The notes under the pieces: generated by a model | The model's database searches: none | The model's input: the letters and a program-made list of their open reading frames with translations, nothing else | What the model was told of the DNA's origin: nothing | Shown: positions 1 to 8,619 of the stretch, piece by piece | How positions within the stretch are numbered: the first letter of the stretch is position 1 | How the letters are laid out: each line of letters begins with the position of its first letter | Origin: Acidobacteriota bacterium | Lineage (GTDB): Bacteria > Acidobacteriota > Terriglobia > UBA7540 | NCBI GenBank assembly: GCA_021828225.1 | Contig: JAKASH010000054.1 | Location: 1 to 10,313, forward strand | Direction: 5' to 3' | Length of the DNA stretch: 10,313 bases | Position numbers and translations under genes: made by a program

Positions 1-1
1 G

Positions 2-2647
2 CCTTTCGGAGGTGGCGGAGGGCGAGTCTTTTTCTTTGGAGGCTTTCGCAGGCCCGGCGCCAACCGGATTCGGGGAAACTTCTTTGACTCCTACACGAAC
101 TCAGCTTTTGATGCTCGCCCGTACCCTTTGAACACACCATCGCAGCCGCAGCAGCCTTATTACAATGAGCTCATTGGTTTCTCATTGGGCGGCCCGTTGA
201 ATATCCCGAAGATTTATAATGGTGGCAACAAGACCAGCTTCTTTGTTCATTTCAACGCTCTGCGCGGCACCAGCCCTCAAAACATTCTGGCCTCAGTTCC
301 CACGGCGGCGGAGCGCGAGGGTGATTTCTCTGCAACGACGATTGTTTCCGGGCAGGGCGCCGGCACGATTCCTGTGATCTATCAGCCGACGGCAACCCTG
401 GGACCGCGAACGGCGTTCCCTGGCAATGTGATTCCGTCCTCGATGCTCGATTCGGCTTCGCTCGGGCTACTGCAATACATTCCCCTGCCCAACCTGCCGG
501 GACAAGTGCAGAACTACCACGTGCAATTATCACTGCCAACGGGCAGCCAGATGCTCATGGCCCGGGTCGGGCGCGAGATTTCGAGCAAGGATAACCTGGC
601 CGTGATGTATTTCTATGATTCGTCGCACCTCGACGGCATCAGCGGGTACCCGAACATCACATCCACGACAACCACGCGGAGGCAGAATGTCACCCTGACC
701 GAAACGCACAACTTCGGTCCAAAAACGGTGAACAATTTTGCCGTCAATTTCAACCGGGCACGGACGAATGTCACCAATCCGTTTTCTTTCAACCAGAACA
801 TCGCGGGCGAACTGGGCATCCTGGGCGTCTCACAGGACCCCATGGACTGGGGCTTGCCGTCAATCGGTTTTACCAATTTCAGCGGCTTGAGTGACGCAAC
901 CCCCTCGCTGACACGCAACCAGACGCTGCGCTTCTCGGACTCTGTCATTCACAGCGTGGGCAAGCACAACTTCCAGTTCGGTGGCGACATTTCGAGAATC
1001 CAGTTGAACTCCCTGACCAACCCCGACGCGGCGGGTAGCTTCTCCTTCACGGGCTACAGCACCAGCGACTTCACGACGCAAGGGACGCCGATCACCGGCA
1101 CCGGTTATGACCTCGCTGATTTTCTGCTCGGCCTTCCCCAGACGACTTCGGAACGCTACGGCATTCCCGCCAACTATCTTCGCTCCTCCCGCTACGACGC
1201 TTACGCGAGTGACGACTGGCGAGTGTCGAACCATTTGACGCTCAATCTCGGCGGGCGCTGGGAATATGCGGCGCCCTTCACCGAAAAATATGGCCACCTC
1301 TCAGACCTGGCGCTGGGGCCGGATTACTCGACCGCCGGCGTAGTGACCGGACAGAACCCGGGAAGCTTGCCGGATTCGCTGCTGCGCGGGCACCCGGAGA
1401 ACGTGGCGCCGCGCATCGGTGTTGCCTACCGGCCCTGGATTTCGCACACGCTGGTGGTCCGCGCAGGCTACGGCATTTTCTACGACGAGTCCGTTTACCA
1501 GAACCTGGTGGACAATCTGGTCAACCAGTCGCCGTTCGCCACGACGAGCACCCTGGTGACCAGTCCCTCGCAGGTTCTGACGCTGCAGAATGGTTTCCCT
1601 ACGATCAGCCCGGAAACGGTGCGCAACACCTTTGCGGTCGATCCCAATTTCCTCACCCCGTACGCCCAAAGTTGGAACGTGATGCTCGAGCAGGACCTCA
1701 GCCAGTCCTATATTTTGTCAGTCGCTTACATCGGCACGCGCGGAACGCACCTGAATCTCCTGCTGGTGCCGGGCGTCGGCAGCGCATTGGCCTCCACCAC
1801 GCTGCCGTTCGAATATGACACCTCGGGCGCGTCGTCCCTTTACAACGGGCTGAGAGTCAGCCTGCGGCATTTTTCGCGGCACAACTTTTCCTTCTTTTTG
1901 AATTACACCTACTCGAAGGCTGAAGATAATGCATCTAGCGTAGGCGGAACGGCCACCACCCGATTCTTTATGGGAGGCCCCGGAGGCCTTGGAGGCGGAT
2001 CGGCCATCTCGGCTGCGGCCAGCCCGCTGGCTCCGGTGCAGAATCCCGCTGACCTGAGCGCCGAATGGGCTCTCTCAGGATTTAATCCGACGCACAGCCT
2101 GCGGGCTTTTGTGCGCTATCAGTTGCCGTTCGGTGAGCGCGGGCGGTTCCTGAAGAACGGCGGCGCGCTGGCGCGGGTCCTCAGCAACTGGTCAGTCAGC
2201 GACATTACGTCGATCAGTTCCGGCCTTCCCTATACCGCGTACGTGGCCGGCAATGCCAGCAACAACGTGAATGGCCTGGCTCCGTTTGGCGGGCTGCGCG
2301 CCGACGCGACAGGACTTGCGGTGGCGCTTCCGTCCTCCCAGCAATCAACGCTCACATACTTCAATACAGCGGCGTTTGCTGTGCCGGCAGCGGGAGAATT
2401 CGGGAATGCCGGACGGAACACCATTCCCGGGCCGCCTTCGGTCAATTTCAATATGGCGCTCGACCGGCTGATCACGATCTCGCGTGAGAAGAACCTTTCG
2501 GCCGACATTCGCCTGGCGACGAACAACACGTTCAACATTGTGAATTACTCAGGTCTGTCCACGACCATTAACAGCAATACTTTCGGGCGGGTGACTGGGG
2601 TGGATTCCATGCGAACCATGACTCTTTCATTCAGGTTGCGGTTCTGA
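2..2647 (+). CDS. TonB-dependent receptor, Oar-like (5'-truncated)
   Basis: This is an outer-membrane beta-barrel receptor predicted to import a ligand using energy from TonB. The frame is open from base 2 and contributes 881 residues. The N-terminal carboxypeptidase-regulatory-like and plug regions, and the true start, lie outside the window. Visible family hallmarks are an early block with RIRGNFF and DARPYPL (about residues 22-43), FSLGGPL (60-66) and EREGDFS (104-110). Later come alternating aromatic and polar strand segments typical of the barrel. The protein ends in SFRLRF followed by the stop, a C-terminal aromatic beta-signal as used for barrel insertion. A Gly-rich stretch (GGPGGLGGG) in the last third looks like an extracellular loop. 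Family members are usually about 1,000-1,200 residues, so perhaps 150-300 residues are missing. The substrate is unknown. The neighbouring VWA gene is probably in the same operon. Confidence 0.9.
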   Translation, partial: PFGGGGGRVFFFGGFRRPGANRIRGNFFDSYTNSAFDARPYPLNTPSQPQQPYYNELIGFSLGGPLNIPKIYNGGNKTSFFVHFNALRGTSPQNILASVPTAAEREGDFSATTIVSGQGAGTIPVIYQPTATLGPRTAFPGNVIPSSMLDSASLGLLQYIPLPNLPGQVQNYHVQLSLPTGSQMLMARVGREISSKDNLAVMYFYDSSHLDGISGYPNITSTTTTRRQNVTLTETHNFGPKTVNNFAVNFNRARTNVTNPFSFNQNIAGELGILGVSQDPMDWGLPSIGFTNFSGLSDATPSLTRNQTLRFSDSVIHSVGKHNFQFGGDISRIQLNSLTNPDAAGSFSFTGYSTSDFTTQGTPITGTGYDLADFLLGLPQTTSERYGIPANYLRSSRYDAYASDDWRVSNHLTLNLGGRWEYAAPFTEKYGHLSDLALGPDYSTAGVVTGQNPGSLPDSLLRGHPENVAPRIGVAYRPWISHTLVVRAGYGIFYDESVYQNLVDNLVNQSPFATTSTLVTSPSQVLTLQNGFPTISPETVRNTFAVDPNFLTPYAQSWNVMLEQDLSQSYILSVAYIGTRGTHLNLLLVPGVGSALASTTLPFEYDTSGASSLYNGLRVSLRHFSRHNFSFFLNYTYSKAEDNASSVGGTATTRFFMGGPGGLGGGSAISAAASPLAPVQNPADLSAEWALSGFNPTHSLRAFVRYQLPFGERGRFLKNGGALARVLSNWSVSDITSISSGLPYTAYVAGNASNNVNGLAPFGGLRADATGLAVALPSSQQSTLTYFNTAAFAVPAAGEFGNAGRNTIPGPPSVNFNMALDRLITISREKNLSADIRLATNNTFNIVNYSGLSTTINSNTFGRVTGVDSMRTMTLSFRLRF

Positions 2648-2707
2648 AGCCCGCAACAGTTGGCGCGGGACAGATTTTGTAGCCAGCGCAGCGATTCCTT
2701 ACAGTTT

Positions 2708-2712
2708 GAGGT
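2708..2712 (+). promoter_or_regulatory. Shine-Dalgarno (GAGGT) that fixes the VWA gene start
   Basis: GAGGT ends five bases before the ATG at 2718. An alternative in-frame TTG at 2706 overlaps this motif and has no ribosome binding site of its own, so the ATG at 2718 is the better start. Confidence 0.65.
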
Positions 2713-2717
2713 CAGGC

Positions 2718-5003
2718 ATGCAACGTCGTTCAGTTCGTCAAAAAAGCATTCTCCGGAGCTTTTGCCGGTGCAAGGTGCTTGCCGCCGTCGCCATGATTGC
2801 ACTTGCCGCAGGGATGGTTGTGCGGCTTGCAATGGCGGCCCAGGCTCACGGTCAGACCGCCGCGCCGTCTTCCATCCAGCTTGGTTACCAGAATCTTGCG
2901 CAGAGCTATACCCTGAAGGTCACTACAAACGAGGTGCTGGTCGATGTGCGGGTAACGGACCACAAGGGCAACCCGGTGACGAACCTGAAGGAAAGCGATT
3001 TTCGAGTTTACGAGGACGGGGTGCTGCAGAAGATTAATTCGTTTGACCTCGAAAATATCCAGAAACTCGCGCAGGAAAACGGCGCGAACGGCAAGCCGGC
3101 GGAGATCAACCTTGGCACTCTCCCCAGGACAACGCCTCAAGGGACTTACCGGCGACTGGTGGAGAACCATCGGATGATTGTTCTGTTCTTTGACCTTTCG
3201 TCGATGCAGATTCCGGATCTGCTGCGCGCACTCGAATCCGCGCAGAACTTCATCAAGACGGAAATGACTCCCGCCGACCTGGTTGCCGTTGTCACCTACT
3301 CGAGCGATCTGCGGGTGCTTCAGGATTTCACCAACGACCGCGATGTGCTGTCAAAGGCAATCAAAAGCATCCAGATCGGCCAGTCGTCCACGCTGGCGTC
3401 GAATGGAAGCGTCGGGGAAGCCGGCGGCACGGATTCATTCGGAAACACGGTGGTGACGCAGGATACCGGGGACGCGTTCACTCCCGACGAGACCGAGTTC
3501 AACATTTTCAACACCGACGAAAAGCTTTCGGCGCTGCAGTCGCTGGCCAACCTGCTTCGGGCCGTGCCGGGGCGCAAGTCGGTCATCCACTTTTCGAGCG
3601 GCATCGAGCAGACAGGCGTAGACAACGAAGCGCAGCTCCAGGCAACGATTGACGCGGCGAACCGGGCCGACGTTACCTTTTACACGCTGGACGCCCGCGG
3701 TCTGATGGCGATGCCGCCCGGCGGCGACGCGTCTTCGGCCAGCCCTTCCGGAACCGCCATTTACACGGCGAGCGCCGTGTCTTCGCAGATGAGTTCGTTG
3801 CACAACAGCCGGGAAACGCTCTCCACGCTGGCCACCGATACGGGCGGGCGCATGTTCACGGACCTGAATAATTTCGCACCGGTTTTCAAATACGTACAGA
3901 AGGAAAACAGCACTTACTATCTGATCGGTTACGGTCCGTCCGATACCAAGGCGAACGGGAAATTTCGCCGCATCCGAGTGGAGTTGGTTGGTGAGCACGG
4001 TCTGAAGGTGGAGGCCCGGCCGGGCTATTACGCTCCGGTCAGCTTCGGGCACTCCTCGGGCCAGCAGAAGGAGCTTCAACTCCAGGAGGCCTTAAATTCC
4101 GAAACGCCGTTTCTCGATCTTCCGCTGGCGGTGGAGACCGCCTATTTTCTGCAGCCGGACGGCCACTATTACGTTGTTCTCGCGGCCAAAATTCCAGGCT
4201 CCTCGATCCCTTTTCATCAGCACTCGACCGTTCACCAGACCCAATTCGACTTTGCCTGGCGCGCCACGGATCCCAATGGCAAGGTGGCAGGCGGATTGCG
4301 TGACACGCTGCCCGTGAAACTGAACGCCTCCACTTATGAGAAGGTGTTAAAGGGCAACATCCTGTATGAAGGCGGAATTGTGCTGCCGCCCGGCACTTAC
4401 AAGTTGAAGGTAGTGGCGCGTGAAAATATGACCGGAAAGATGGGCACGTTTGAAAAGAAACTGGTGCTTCCGCTGGTCAATAAGACGGGGCTGGAACTGA
4501 GCTCTGTCGTGGTGTCGAATGAACTTTCGAAAAAGCCGCCAACCCGGCCGCAGCGCGGCCCCTGGGCCATGGGCGCGGAGAATAATCCGCTCGACTCCGG
4601 GTCCCAGGCCATTCTGCCAAGCGTCACACGCGTGTTCCGTACCAACCAGAGTCTTTACGTCTATCTCCAATCGTATGGAAGCAAGCCGGGATCGGCGGAC
4701 AAAAGTGCCCGGCGTTCAGAGAAGGGAATCCCGCCGTCGATGGCGCTCATTTTCTTCCGGAACGGCACGCAGATTTCAGAAGCTGGCCCTTATCCGGCAA
4801 AGTCAGGCAAATCGGGCGACGGAACCACATCCTATTTCACCGAGGTTCCGCTGGCCAAGTTTCCTCCGGGACGGTACTGGATGCAGGTGAACGTGCTTAA
4901 CCCGGCCGCCGATCAGGTTGCGTTCGCAAGGGTGCCGCTGGCCATAATGCCGGCACCAAATCCTGCCCACCCCGCCACTGTGTCAAGTAATGTGAGCAAG
5001 TAG
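2718..5003 (+). CDS. VWA domain-containing protein, Acidobacterial VWFA-related family
   Basis: This is a 761-residue exported protein; the ATG at 2718 is preferred because of the GAGGT just upstream. A basic N-terminus (QRRSVRQK) is followed by a hydrophobic segment (about residues 19-40) and an AMA/AQA-type cleavage region near 40-43, so secretion or periplasmic location is likely. A conserved beta-rich leader (about 62-112, with VDVRVTD and DFRVYEDG) precedes a von Willebrand A domain (about 150-390). Its first metal-site motif reads D159-L-S161-S-M163, so the third position of the usual DxSxS is Met. VPGRKSVIHFSSG (283-295) is a further VWA block. The YLIGYGPSD to EARPGYYAP section (401-440) is also typical of this family. 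The remaining 320 residues are probably beta-sandwich domains of unknown role. Such proteins are thought to mediate protein-protein contacts at the envelope; the partner is not known. It lies 70 bases after the receptor gene and may be co-transcribed with it. Confidence 0.88.
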   Translation: MQRRSVRQKSILRSFCRCKVLAAVAMIALAAGMVVRLAMAAQAHGQTAAPSSIQLGYQNLAQSYTLKVTTNEVLVDVRVTDHKGNPVTNLKESDFRVYEDGVLQKINSFDLENIQKLAQENGANGKPAEINLGTLPRTTPQGTYRRLVENHRMIVLFFDLSSMQIPDLLRALESAQNFIKTEMTPADLVAVVTYSSDLRVLQDFTNDRDVLSKAIKSIQIGQSSTLASNGSVGEAGGTDSFGNTVVTQDTGDAFTPDETEFNIFNTDEKLSALQSLANLLRAVPGRKSVIHFSSGIEQTGVDNEAQLQATIDAANRADVTFYTLDARGLMAMPPGGDASSASPSGTAIYTASAVSSQMSSLHNSRETLSTLATDTGGRMFTDLNNFAPVFKYVQKENSTYYLIGYGPSDTKANGKFRRIRVELVGEHGLKVEARPGYYAPVSFGHSSGQQKELQLQEALNSETPFLDLPLAVETAYFLQPDGHYYVVLAAKIPGSSIPFHQHSTVHQTQFDFAWRATDPNGKVAGGLRDTLPVKLNASTYEKVLKGNILYEGGIVLPPGTYKLKVVARENMTGKMGTFEKKLVLPLVNKTGLELSSVVVSNELSKKPPTRPQRGPWAMGAENNPLDSGSQAILPSVTRVFRTNQSLYVYLQSYGSKPGSADKSARRSEKGIPPSMALIFFRNGTQISEAGPYPAKSGKSGDGTTSYFTEVPLAKFPPGRYWMQVNVLNPAADQVAFARVPLAIMPAPNPAHPATVSSNVSK

Positions 5004-5099
5004 AAAGTTCCCATGATCCGAAGTCTGGCCGGGGCAGGAATAAGGGTAGGCCCGTGGTAACCCAGCATCGAGGGCGTTTCGCTTGGCTCGTCCGTTCTT

Positions 5100-5125
5100 G
5101 CCGCGCTGCACGAGTCGTGGGCGGC
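5100..5125. terminator. Possible stem-loop between convergent genes, no U-tract
   Basis: GCCGC (5100-5104) can pair with GCGGC (5121-5125), and inside it CACG (5109-5112) pairs with CGTG (5116-5119) around an AGT loop. The structure sits directly at the stop codon of the - strand stress-protein gene, in the 121-base gap between two convergent genes. That is where a transcript end is expected. No T-run follows on either strand, so it is not a classical intrinsic terminator. Confidence 0.3.
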
Positions 5126-5973
5126 TACCGGACCAGCAAGACGGGATTGCCGACCAGTCGGATGAGGTGCTGGATTTCATTCTCTGGAAGGCGTTCGTAC
5201 TGGCGGGCGAGGACCAGCAGCCCCGCTGCTTCCGACTCGAGCACGCCAGCCAGGTAGAAGGTGTCGGTCGTAAAGACGGGTCGAAACTTTGCTTGAATCT
5301 CTTTTGGTTTAATGAAACGCGCCGCCTGACGTTCCAACTTCTTCGCGTTCTGGGGTGAGTCTGTCACGAGAAATACGGTAAGGCGGCCTTGAAAAGCGCC
5401 GGCGAAGCGTGTCGCAGCCTTGAGGGCTTGCTCGGCCAAAGGCGAGCCGTCAAAAAGAACCATCACCGGGCGGTCGACGGCGAGCGGCCGTTTTACCAAC
5501 AGCAGAGCCTTGGGCGCGTTGATGGCCGCATTCTGGGCCGTTGATCCTAATGTCATCTTGCGGGCCAGTGACCATCCCGATCTGCCCACCGTAAGAAGGT
5601 CTGACTCCGAAGCCGCAGCCAGAATCTCGACGGTCACTTTGCCACGAACAACTCGAAATGACCATCGGATGCCGGAACGTTCGGCCAGCGTGGCCAGCGA
5701 CTTTTGCGCCTGGCGAGCGAGGACTTTTAACTCGTGTTCCATCATGGTGCTGTCGAGAGGCTCTTCCGTTGCTGACGGATAGAGAATGCGGCGCGCAATG
5801 GGCAGCGTGGCAACCCGCATCAAGTTGATATCTTCGACGAACAGGCCTTCCAGGTCTGCTCCCAGTTCCGCGGCGACGGTCACGGCTGTCTTGAGGGCAG
5901 CGATACTCTGGGTTGAGGCATCAAGGGCAACCAGGATTCGACGGACCACAAATTCGGTTACAGGTTCGCTCAT
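5125..5973 (-). CDS. Universal stress protein, tandem UspA domains
   Basis: This is a 282-residue cytoplasmic protein with two UspA-type domains. Domain 1 (about residues 10-161) begins with RRILVALDAS, in which D18 is the usual nucleotide-contacting Asp. It carries a complete ATP-binding signature G130-RS-G133-(9 residues)-G143-S144, exactly the G-2x-G-9x-G(S/T) spacing of ATP-binding Usp proteins. Domain 2 (about 168-282) starts with VMVLFDGS and ends with NPVLLVR but has no equivalent glycine motif, so it is probably a non-binding or dimerising half. Family members respond to starvation, oxygen limitation or other stress. The ATG overlaps the stop codon of the upstream Lon-like gene by one base (TAATG), and only a weak A-rich stretch precedes it. 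Translation is therefore probably coupled to the protease gene. Confidence 0.9.
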   Translation of the reverse strand: MSEPVTEFVVRRILVALDASTQSIAALKTAVTVAAELGADLEGLFVEDINLMRVATLPIARRILYPSATEEPLDSTMMEHELKVLARQAQKSLATLAERSGIRWSFRVVRGKVTVEILAAASESDLLTVGRSGWSLARKMTLGSTAQNAAINAPKALLLVKRPLAVDRPVMVLFDGSPLAEQALKAATRFAGAFQGRLTVFLVTDSPQNAKKLERQAARFIKPKEIQAKFRPVFTTDTFYLAGVLESEAAGLLVLARQYERLPENEIQHLIRLVGNPVLLVR

Positions 5974-8399
5974 TATTCTTTTTCGGCGATTCCCGGGGCG
6001 GTGTAGGTTTTCCGTTTTTCGGCCAGCATGATAAGCCGAGCCTCGACGCGTTGGTTAACCGTCCCTTCGGGGAAGTTGCCTTCTTTGTCGCGCTCGCCCG
6101 CTGGGATGCCGGTGAGAATTTCTATCCCCTGGTCGATTGTTTCCACAGCGAATATCTTGAATTTGCCGGCAGCCACGGCTTCGACGACGTCCTTGCGCAG
6201 CATCAGGTGTTTCACGTTCGATTGCGGAATCAGGACGCCCTGATCACGAGTCAGTCCTCTGGCGAGGCACACATCGAAGAACCCTTCAATCTTTTCGTTC
6301 ACTCCGCCGATGGCCTGAACCTGCCCGTGCTGGTTAACGGACCCGGTTACGGCGAACGACTGCTTAATTGGAATCTCCGCGAGGGCTGAAAGCAGGGCAT
6401 AGAGTTCGGTAGATGAGGCGCTATCCCCTTCGACGCCGCCATAGGACTGCTCAAAAGTGATGCTAGCGGACAGGGAGAGCGGTCGCTCGCTCGCGTAGCG
6501 TGCTGCCAGGAAGTTGGCCAGGATCAGCACGCCTTTGGAATGAATGGGCCCGCCCAGTTCAACCTCTCTTTCGATGTCGATGACTTCGCCCTTGCCAAGA
6601 CGCGCGCGCGCCGTGATCCGGCTCGGGTGGCCAAACATGAATTGGCCCATCTGGATGACGGAGAGGCCATTGACCTGGCCAACCTTTTCACCCTGGGTGT
6701 CGATAAGAATCGTTCCGCGTTGTATTTCCTCCTGGAGCCTTTCGCGCAGCCGGCCCGCGCGGTAAACCTGGGCCTCGACGGCCTTTTCCACGTCGGCTGC
6801 TTCGATCATTGTCCGCTTTGCATCCCGCGCCCAGTAATCCGCTTCCGTCAGGAGGTCCCCCAACGTTCGATTGTGCGTGGAGAGTTTTTCGGCGTCGCCG
6901 GCGATGCGAGCGCTTTGTTCAATTACTCGTGCAACGGCCGGGCACGACAGAGGCCGGAGATTGTCCCTGCGCGCCATGGTCCCAATCATGCGCGCGTAGA
7001 GAAGGTTGTTATCCAAAGTCCGGTCCATCTGTTCTTCGAAATCCACGGCAACTTTGAACAGGTCGTGGAACTCCGGATCATAGTGGCTGAGCAGATAAAA
7101 CAGCAACCGCTCGCCGATCAGGACCACTTTCACACGGAGGGGGATGGACTCGGGTTCCAGGGACACCGTGCTGATCAAACCCAGCATCTGGCCCAGAGAT
7201 TCCATCGTGATTTTAGAGGACTGGAGCGTGCGCTTGAGGCCTTCCCAGGCATAGGGCTGCAACAACACTTTGTGAGCGTCCAGAATCAGGTAGCCGCCGT
7301 TCGCACGGTGCAGCGCACCCGCTCGAATCAGGTTGAAATCCGTGACCAGAGCGCCCATTTGGGGGATGTATTCAACCTGCCCGACCAGGTTCTGATAGCT
7401 CGGATGGTCTTCATAGATCACGGGCGACCCGTGGTTTGCCGTGTGCGCGACCAGAGGGTTCACCCGGTACCGGCGCATGGCCTGCCACCCTCTCGACGAC
7501 TGGGGTGGGGACACGCCCAAAAAAGCCGCAAGCGAGGCTTCCTGTGGTGGCGAAAGAAACTCATCGACGTTTTCAATGACATCCCGCTCGATGGCATCCA
7601 GATGGCCGGTGACTTGAGCCAGCGCCGAGTATCGGTGCCGAACCTCGTCGATCAAACTGCCGGCCGCAAAGATGGTGACCTCACGGTTCAGAGCCTTCAG
7701 TTTTTCGCGTCCTTCTCTTTCGAACACTGGCAACTGTGCCATGAAGCTTCCGACCTGCTGGCGAAGGTTGGTGATCTCTGCTTCAATGCGCCTGTGCTCC
7801 TCTTCGGGTAGTTGCTCGAATTCATCCGGGCCCAGAATCTCTCCGTTCTTCATGGGAGCGAAGACCAGGCCGGTGGGAGTTCGCACGACTGCGATCCCTT
7901 TTTCCTGTGCCTTTCGCCGGAGTTCCTCAAAGGCTTTCCCCTGATGTTCCTTAACTTCATCCTCGATGACCTGCTTGCGCGCCCGGTAATCCTCGCCCTC
8001 AAAAGCGGTCGGGATAGCCGAACGGAGCTCTTCGATGAGTTGCTCAACGTCTGCGTGAAGCGCGGTTGCCACGCCGGGCGGAAGCTCGATCATGCGGGGT
8101 TTCTGAGGTTCGTCGAAGTTGTTGACGTAGCACCAGTCCGGCGGCGTCGGCTCCTGCGACGCTTTTTCTTCGAGATAATGCCGGATAAAGGAGTGCTTGC
8201 CGATGCCGGTTGGCCCCAGGCAGAAGAGGTTGTAGCCTTCATGTTCAATCCCGATACCAAACTGCACGGCGGCCACCGCCCGGCTCTGCCCGATGGTCTC
8301 TTCCATGGGCGCCAGGTCCTCCGTGGTCTTGAAGCTGAATTGTTCGGGATCACACCGGGTGTACAGCATTTGGGGAGATAAAGCTTTCGGGGAGTCCAT
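5973..8399 (-). CDS. Lon-like protease (S16 family, AAA_32/LonC-type) with degenerate ATPase motifs
   Basis: This is an 808-residue cytoplasmic protease. The ATG at 8399 follows AGAGAGG by 8 bases. The family N-terminus (LYTRCDPEQF, GQSRAVAAVQFGIG) leads into an AAA-type domain. Its Walker A is GPTGIGKH (62-69), with His where Ser or Thr normally binds Mg-ATP. Its Walker B is YLILDA (370-375), with Ala where the catalytic Glu normally sits. A charged helical insertion (about 115-300) separates the two motifs. The C-terminal Lon proteolytic domain (about 560-765) is intact: GGVEGDSASS contains catalytic S660 and GGVNEKIEGF contains K703. There is no classical N-terminal Lon substrate domain. 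The layout fits the AAA_32/LonB-LID/LonC-helical relatives of Lon. Some of these, such as LonC of Meiothermus, degrade unfolded proteins without ATP. ATP independence here is inferred from the motifs. Its stop overlaps the start of the stress-protein gene, and a CRP-like site lies upstream. Confidence 0.88.
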   Translation of the reverse strand: MDSPKALSPQMLYTRCDPEQFSFKTTEDLAPMEETIGQSRAVAAVQFGIGIEHEGYNLFCLGPTGIGKHSFIRHYLEEKASQEPTPPDWCYVNNFDEPQKPRMIELPPGVATALHADVEQLIEELRSAIPTAFEGEDYRARKQVIEDEVKEHQGKAFEELRRKAQEKGIAVVRTPTGLVFAPMKNGEILGPDEFEQLPEEEHRRIEAEITNLRQQVGSFMAQLPVFEREGREKLKALNREVTIFAAGSLIDEVRHRYSALAQVTGHLDAIERDVIENVDEFLSPPQEASLAAFLGVSPPQSSRGWQAMRRYRVNPLVAHTANHGSPVIYEDHPSYQNLVGQVEYIPQMGALVTDFNLIRAGALHRANGGYLILDAHKVLLQPYAWEGLKRTLQSSKITMESLGQMLGLISTVSLEPESIPLRVKVVLIGERLLFYLLSHYDPEFHDLFKVAVDFEEQMDRTLDNNLLYARMIGTMARRDNLRPLSCPAVARVIEQSARIAGDAEKLSTHNRTLGDLLTEADYWARDAKRTMIEAADVEKAVEAQVYRAGRLRERLQEEIQRGTILIDTQGEKVGQVNGLSVIQMGQFMFGHPSRITARARLGKGEVIDIEREVELGGPIHSKGVLILANFLAARYASERPLSLSASITFEQSYGGVEGDSASSTELYALLSALAEIPIKQSFAVTGSVNQHGQVQAIGGVNEKIEGFFDVCLARGLTRDQGVLIPQSNVKHLMLRKDVVEAVAAGKFKIFAVETIDQGIEILTGIPAGERDKEGNFPEGTVNQRVEARLIMLAEKRKTYTAPGIAEKE

Positions 8400-8490
8400 C
8401 GGCTTTGCCTCTCTGTTCAGCTTAGTTGCCTTTTGACTGCGATGCTACATCGTCTCAATCCGGGTTGTTAGGGCGGGTGTCACAATGCGG

Positions 8491-8506
8491 CGTGACCTCA
8501 GTCACA
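8491..8506. promoter_or_regulatory. CRP/FNR-family-like operator upstream of the Lon-like gene
   Basis: CGTGA-CCTCAG-TCACA matches the CRP consensus TGTGA-N6-TCACA at 9 of 10 half-site positions. Its centre is about 99 bases before the protease start codon. A further half-site with the same core (GTCAC, 8479-8483) lies 8 bases away. No strong -10/-35 pair is visible; a weak TAGCAT at 8442-8447 (- strand) would place the site near -63, a class I-like position. The regulator is not in this window. Confidence 0.5.
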
Positions 8507-8592
8507 GGGCCTAACTCATTGAATCTGCAAATGTAACGCGAAGTGTGGTTTTGTCTCCGTTTCATTGTTCAGTCCCGGCTTGAGGTCTACGT

Positions 8593-8610
8593 CCGCTGTA
8601 GAAGCAGCGG
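8593..8610. repeat. Perfect 6-bp stem-loop downstream of the baeRF gene
   Basis: CCGCTG and CAGCGG are perfect complements separated by a six-base loop (TAGAAG). The hairpin begins about 50 bases after the baeRF stop codon on the - strand. No T-run follows, so it may protect an mRNA 3' end or act with a factor rather than be an intrinsic terminator. Confidence 0.4.
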
Positions 8611-8619
8611 CGCTTTCCT

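Noticed and set aside
128..130. TTG at 128 as the start of the TonB-dependent receptor
   Set aside because: The frame is open to base 2, and the 42 upstream codons encode family-typical sequence (RIRGNFF, DARPYPL), so the gene continues past the window edge.
2650..2669. CCCGC/GCGGG hairpin between the receptor and VWA genes, with TTTT a few bases later
   Set aside because: The stem is only 5 bp and the T-run is displaced and short, so a terminator call is not supported; the genes may still be co-transcribed.
5044..5063. GGGT...ACCC inverted repeat as a terminator of the VWA gene
   Set aside because: The stem is only four base pairs with a 12-base loop and no T-run.
6540..7811. A 423-codon open frame on the + strand inside the Lon-like gene
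   Set aside because: It is antisense to a well-supported protease gene, resembles no protein family and is explained by GC-rich codon use; several other long antisense frames (3435-4079, 1301-1669) have the same origin.
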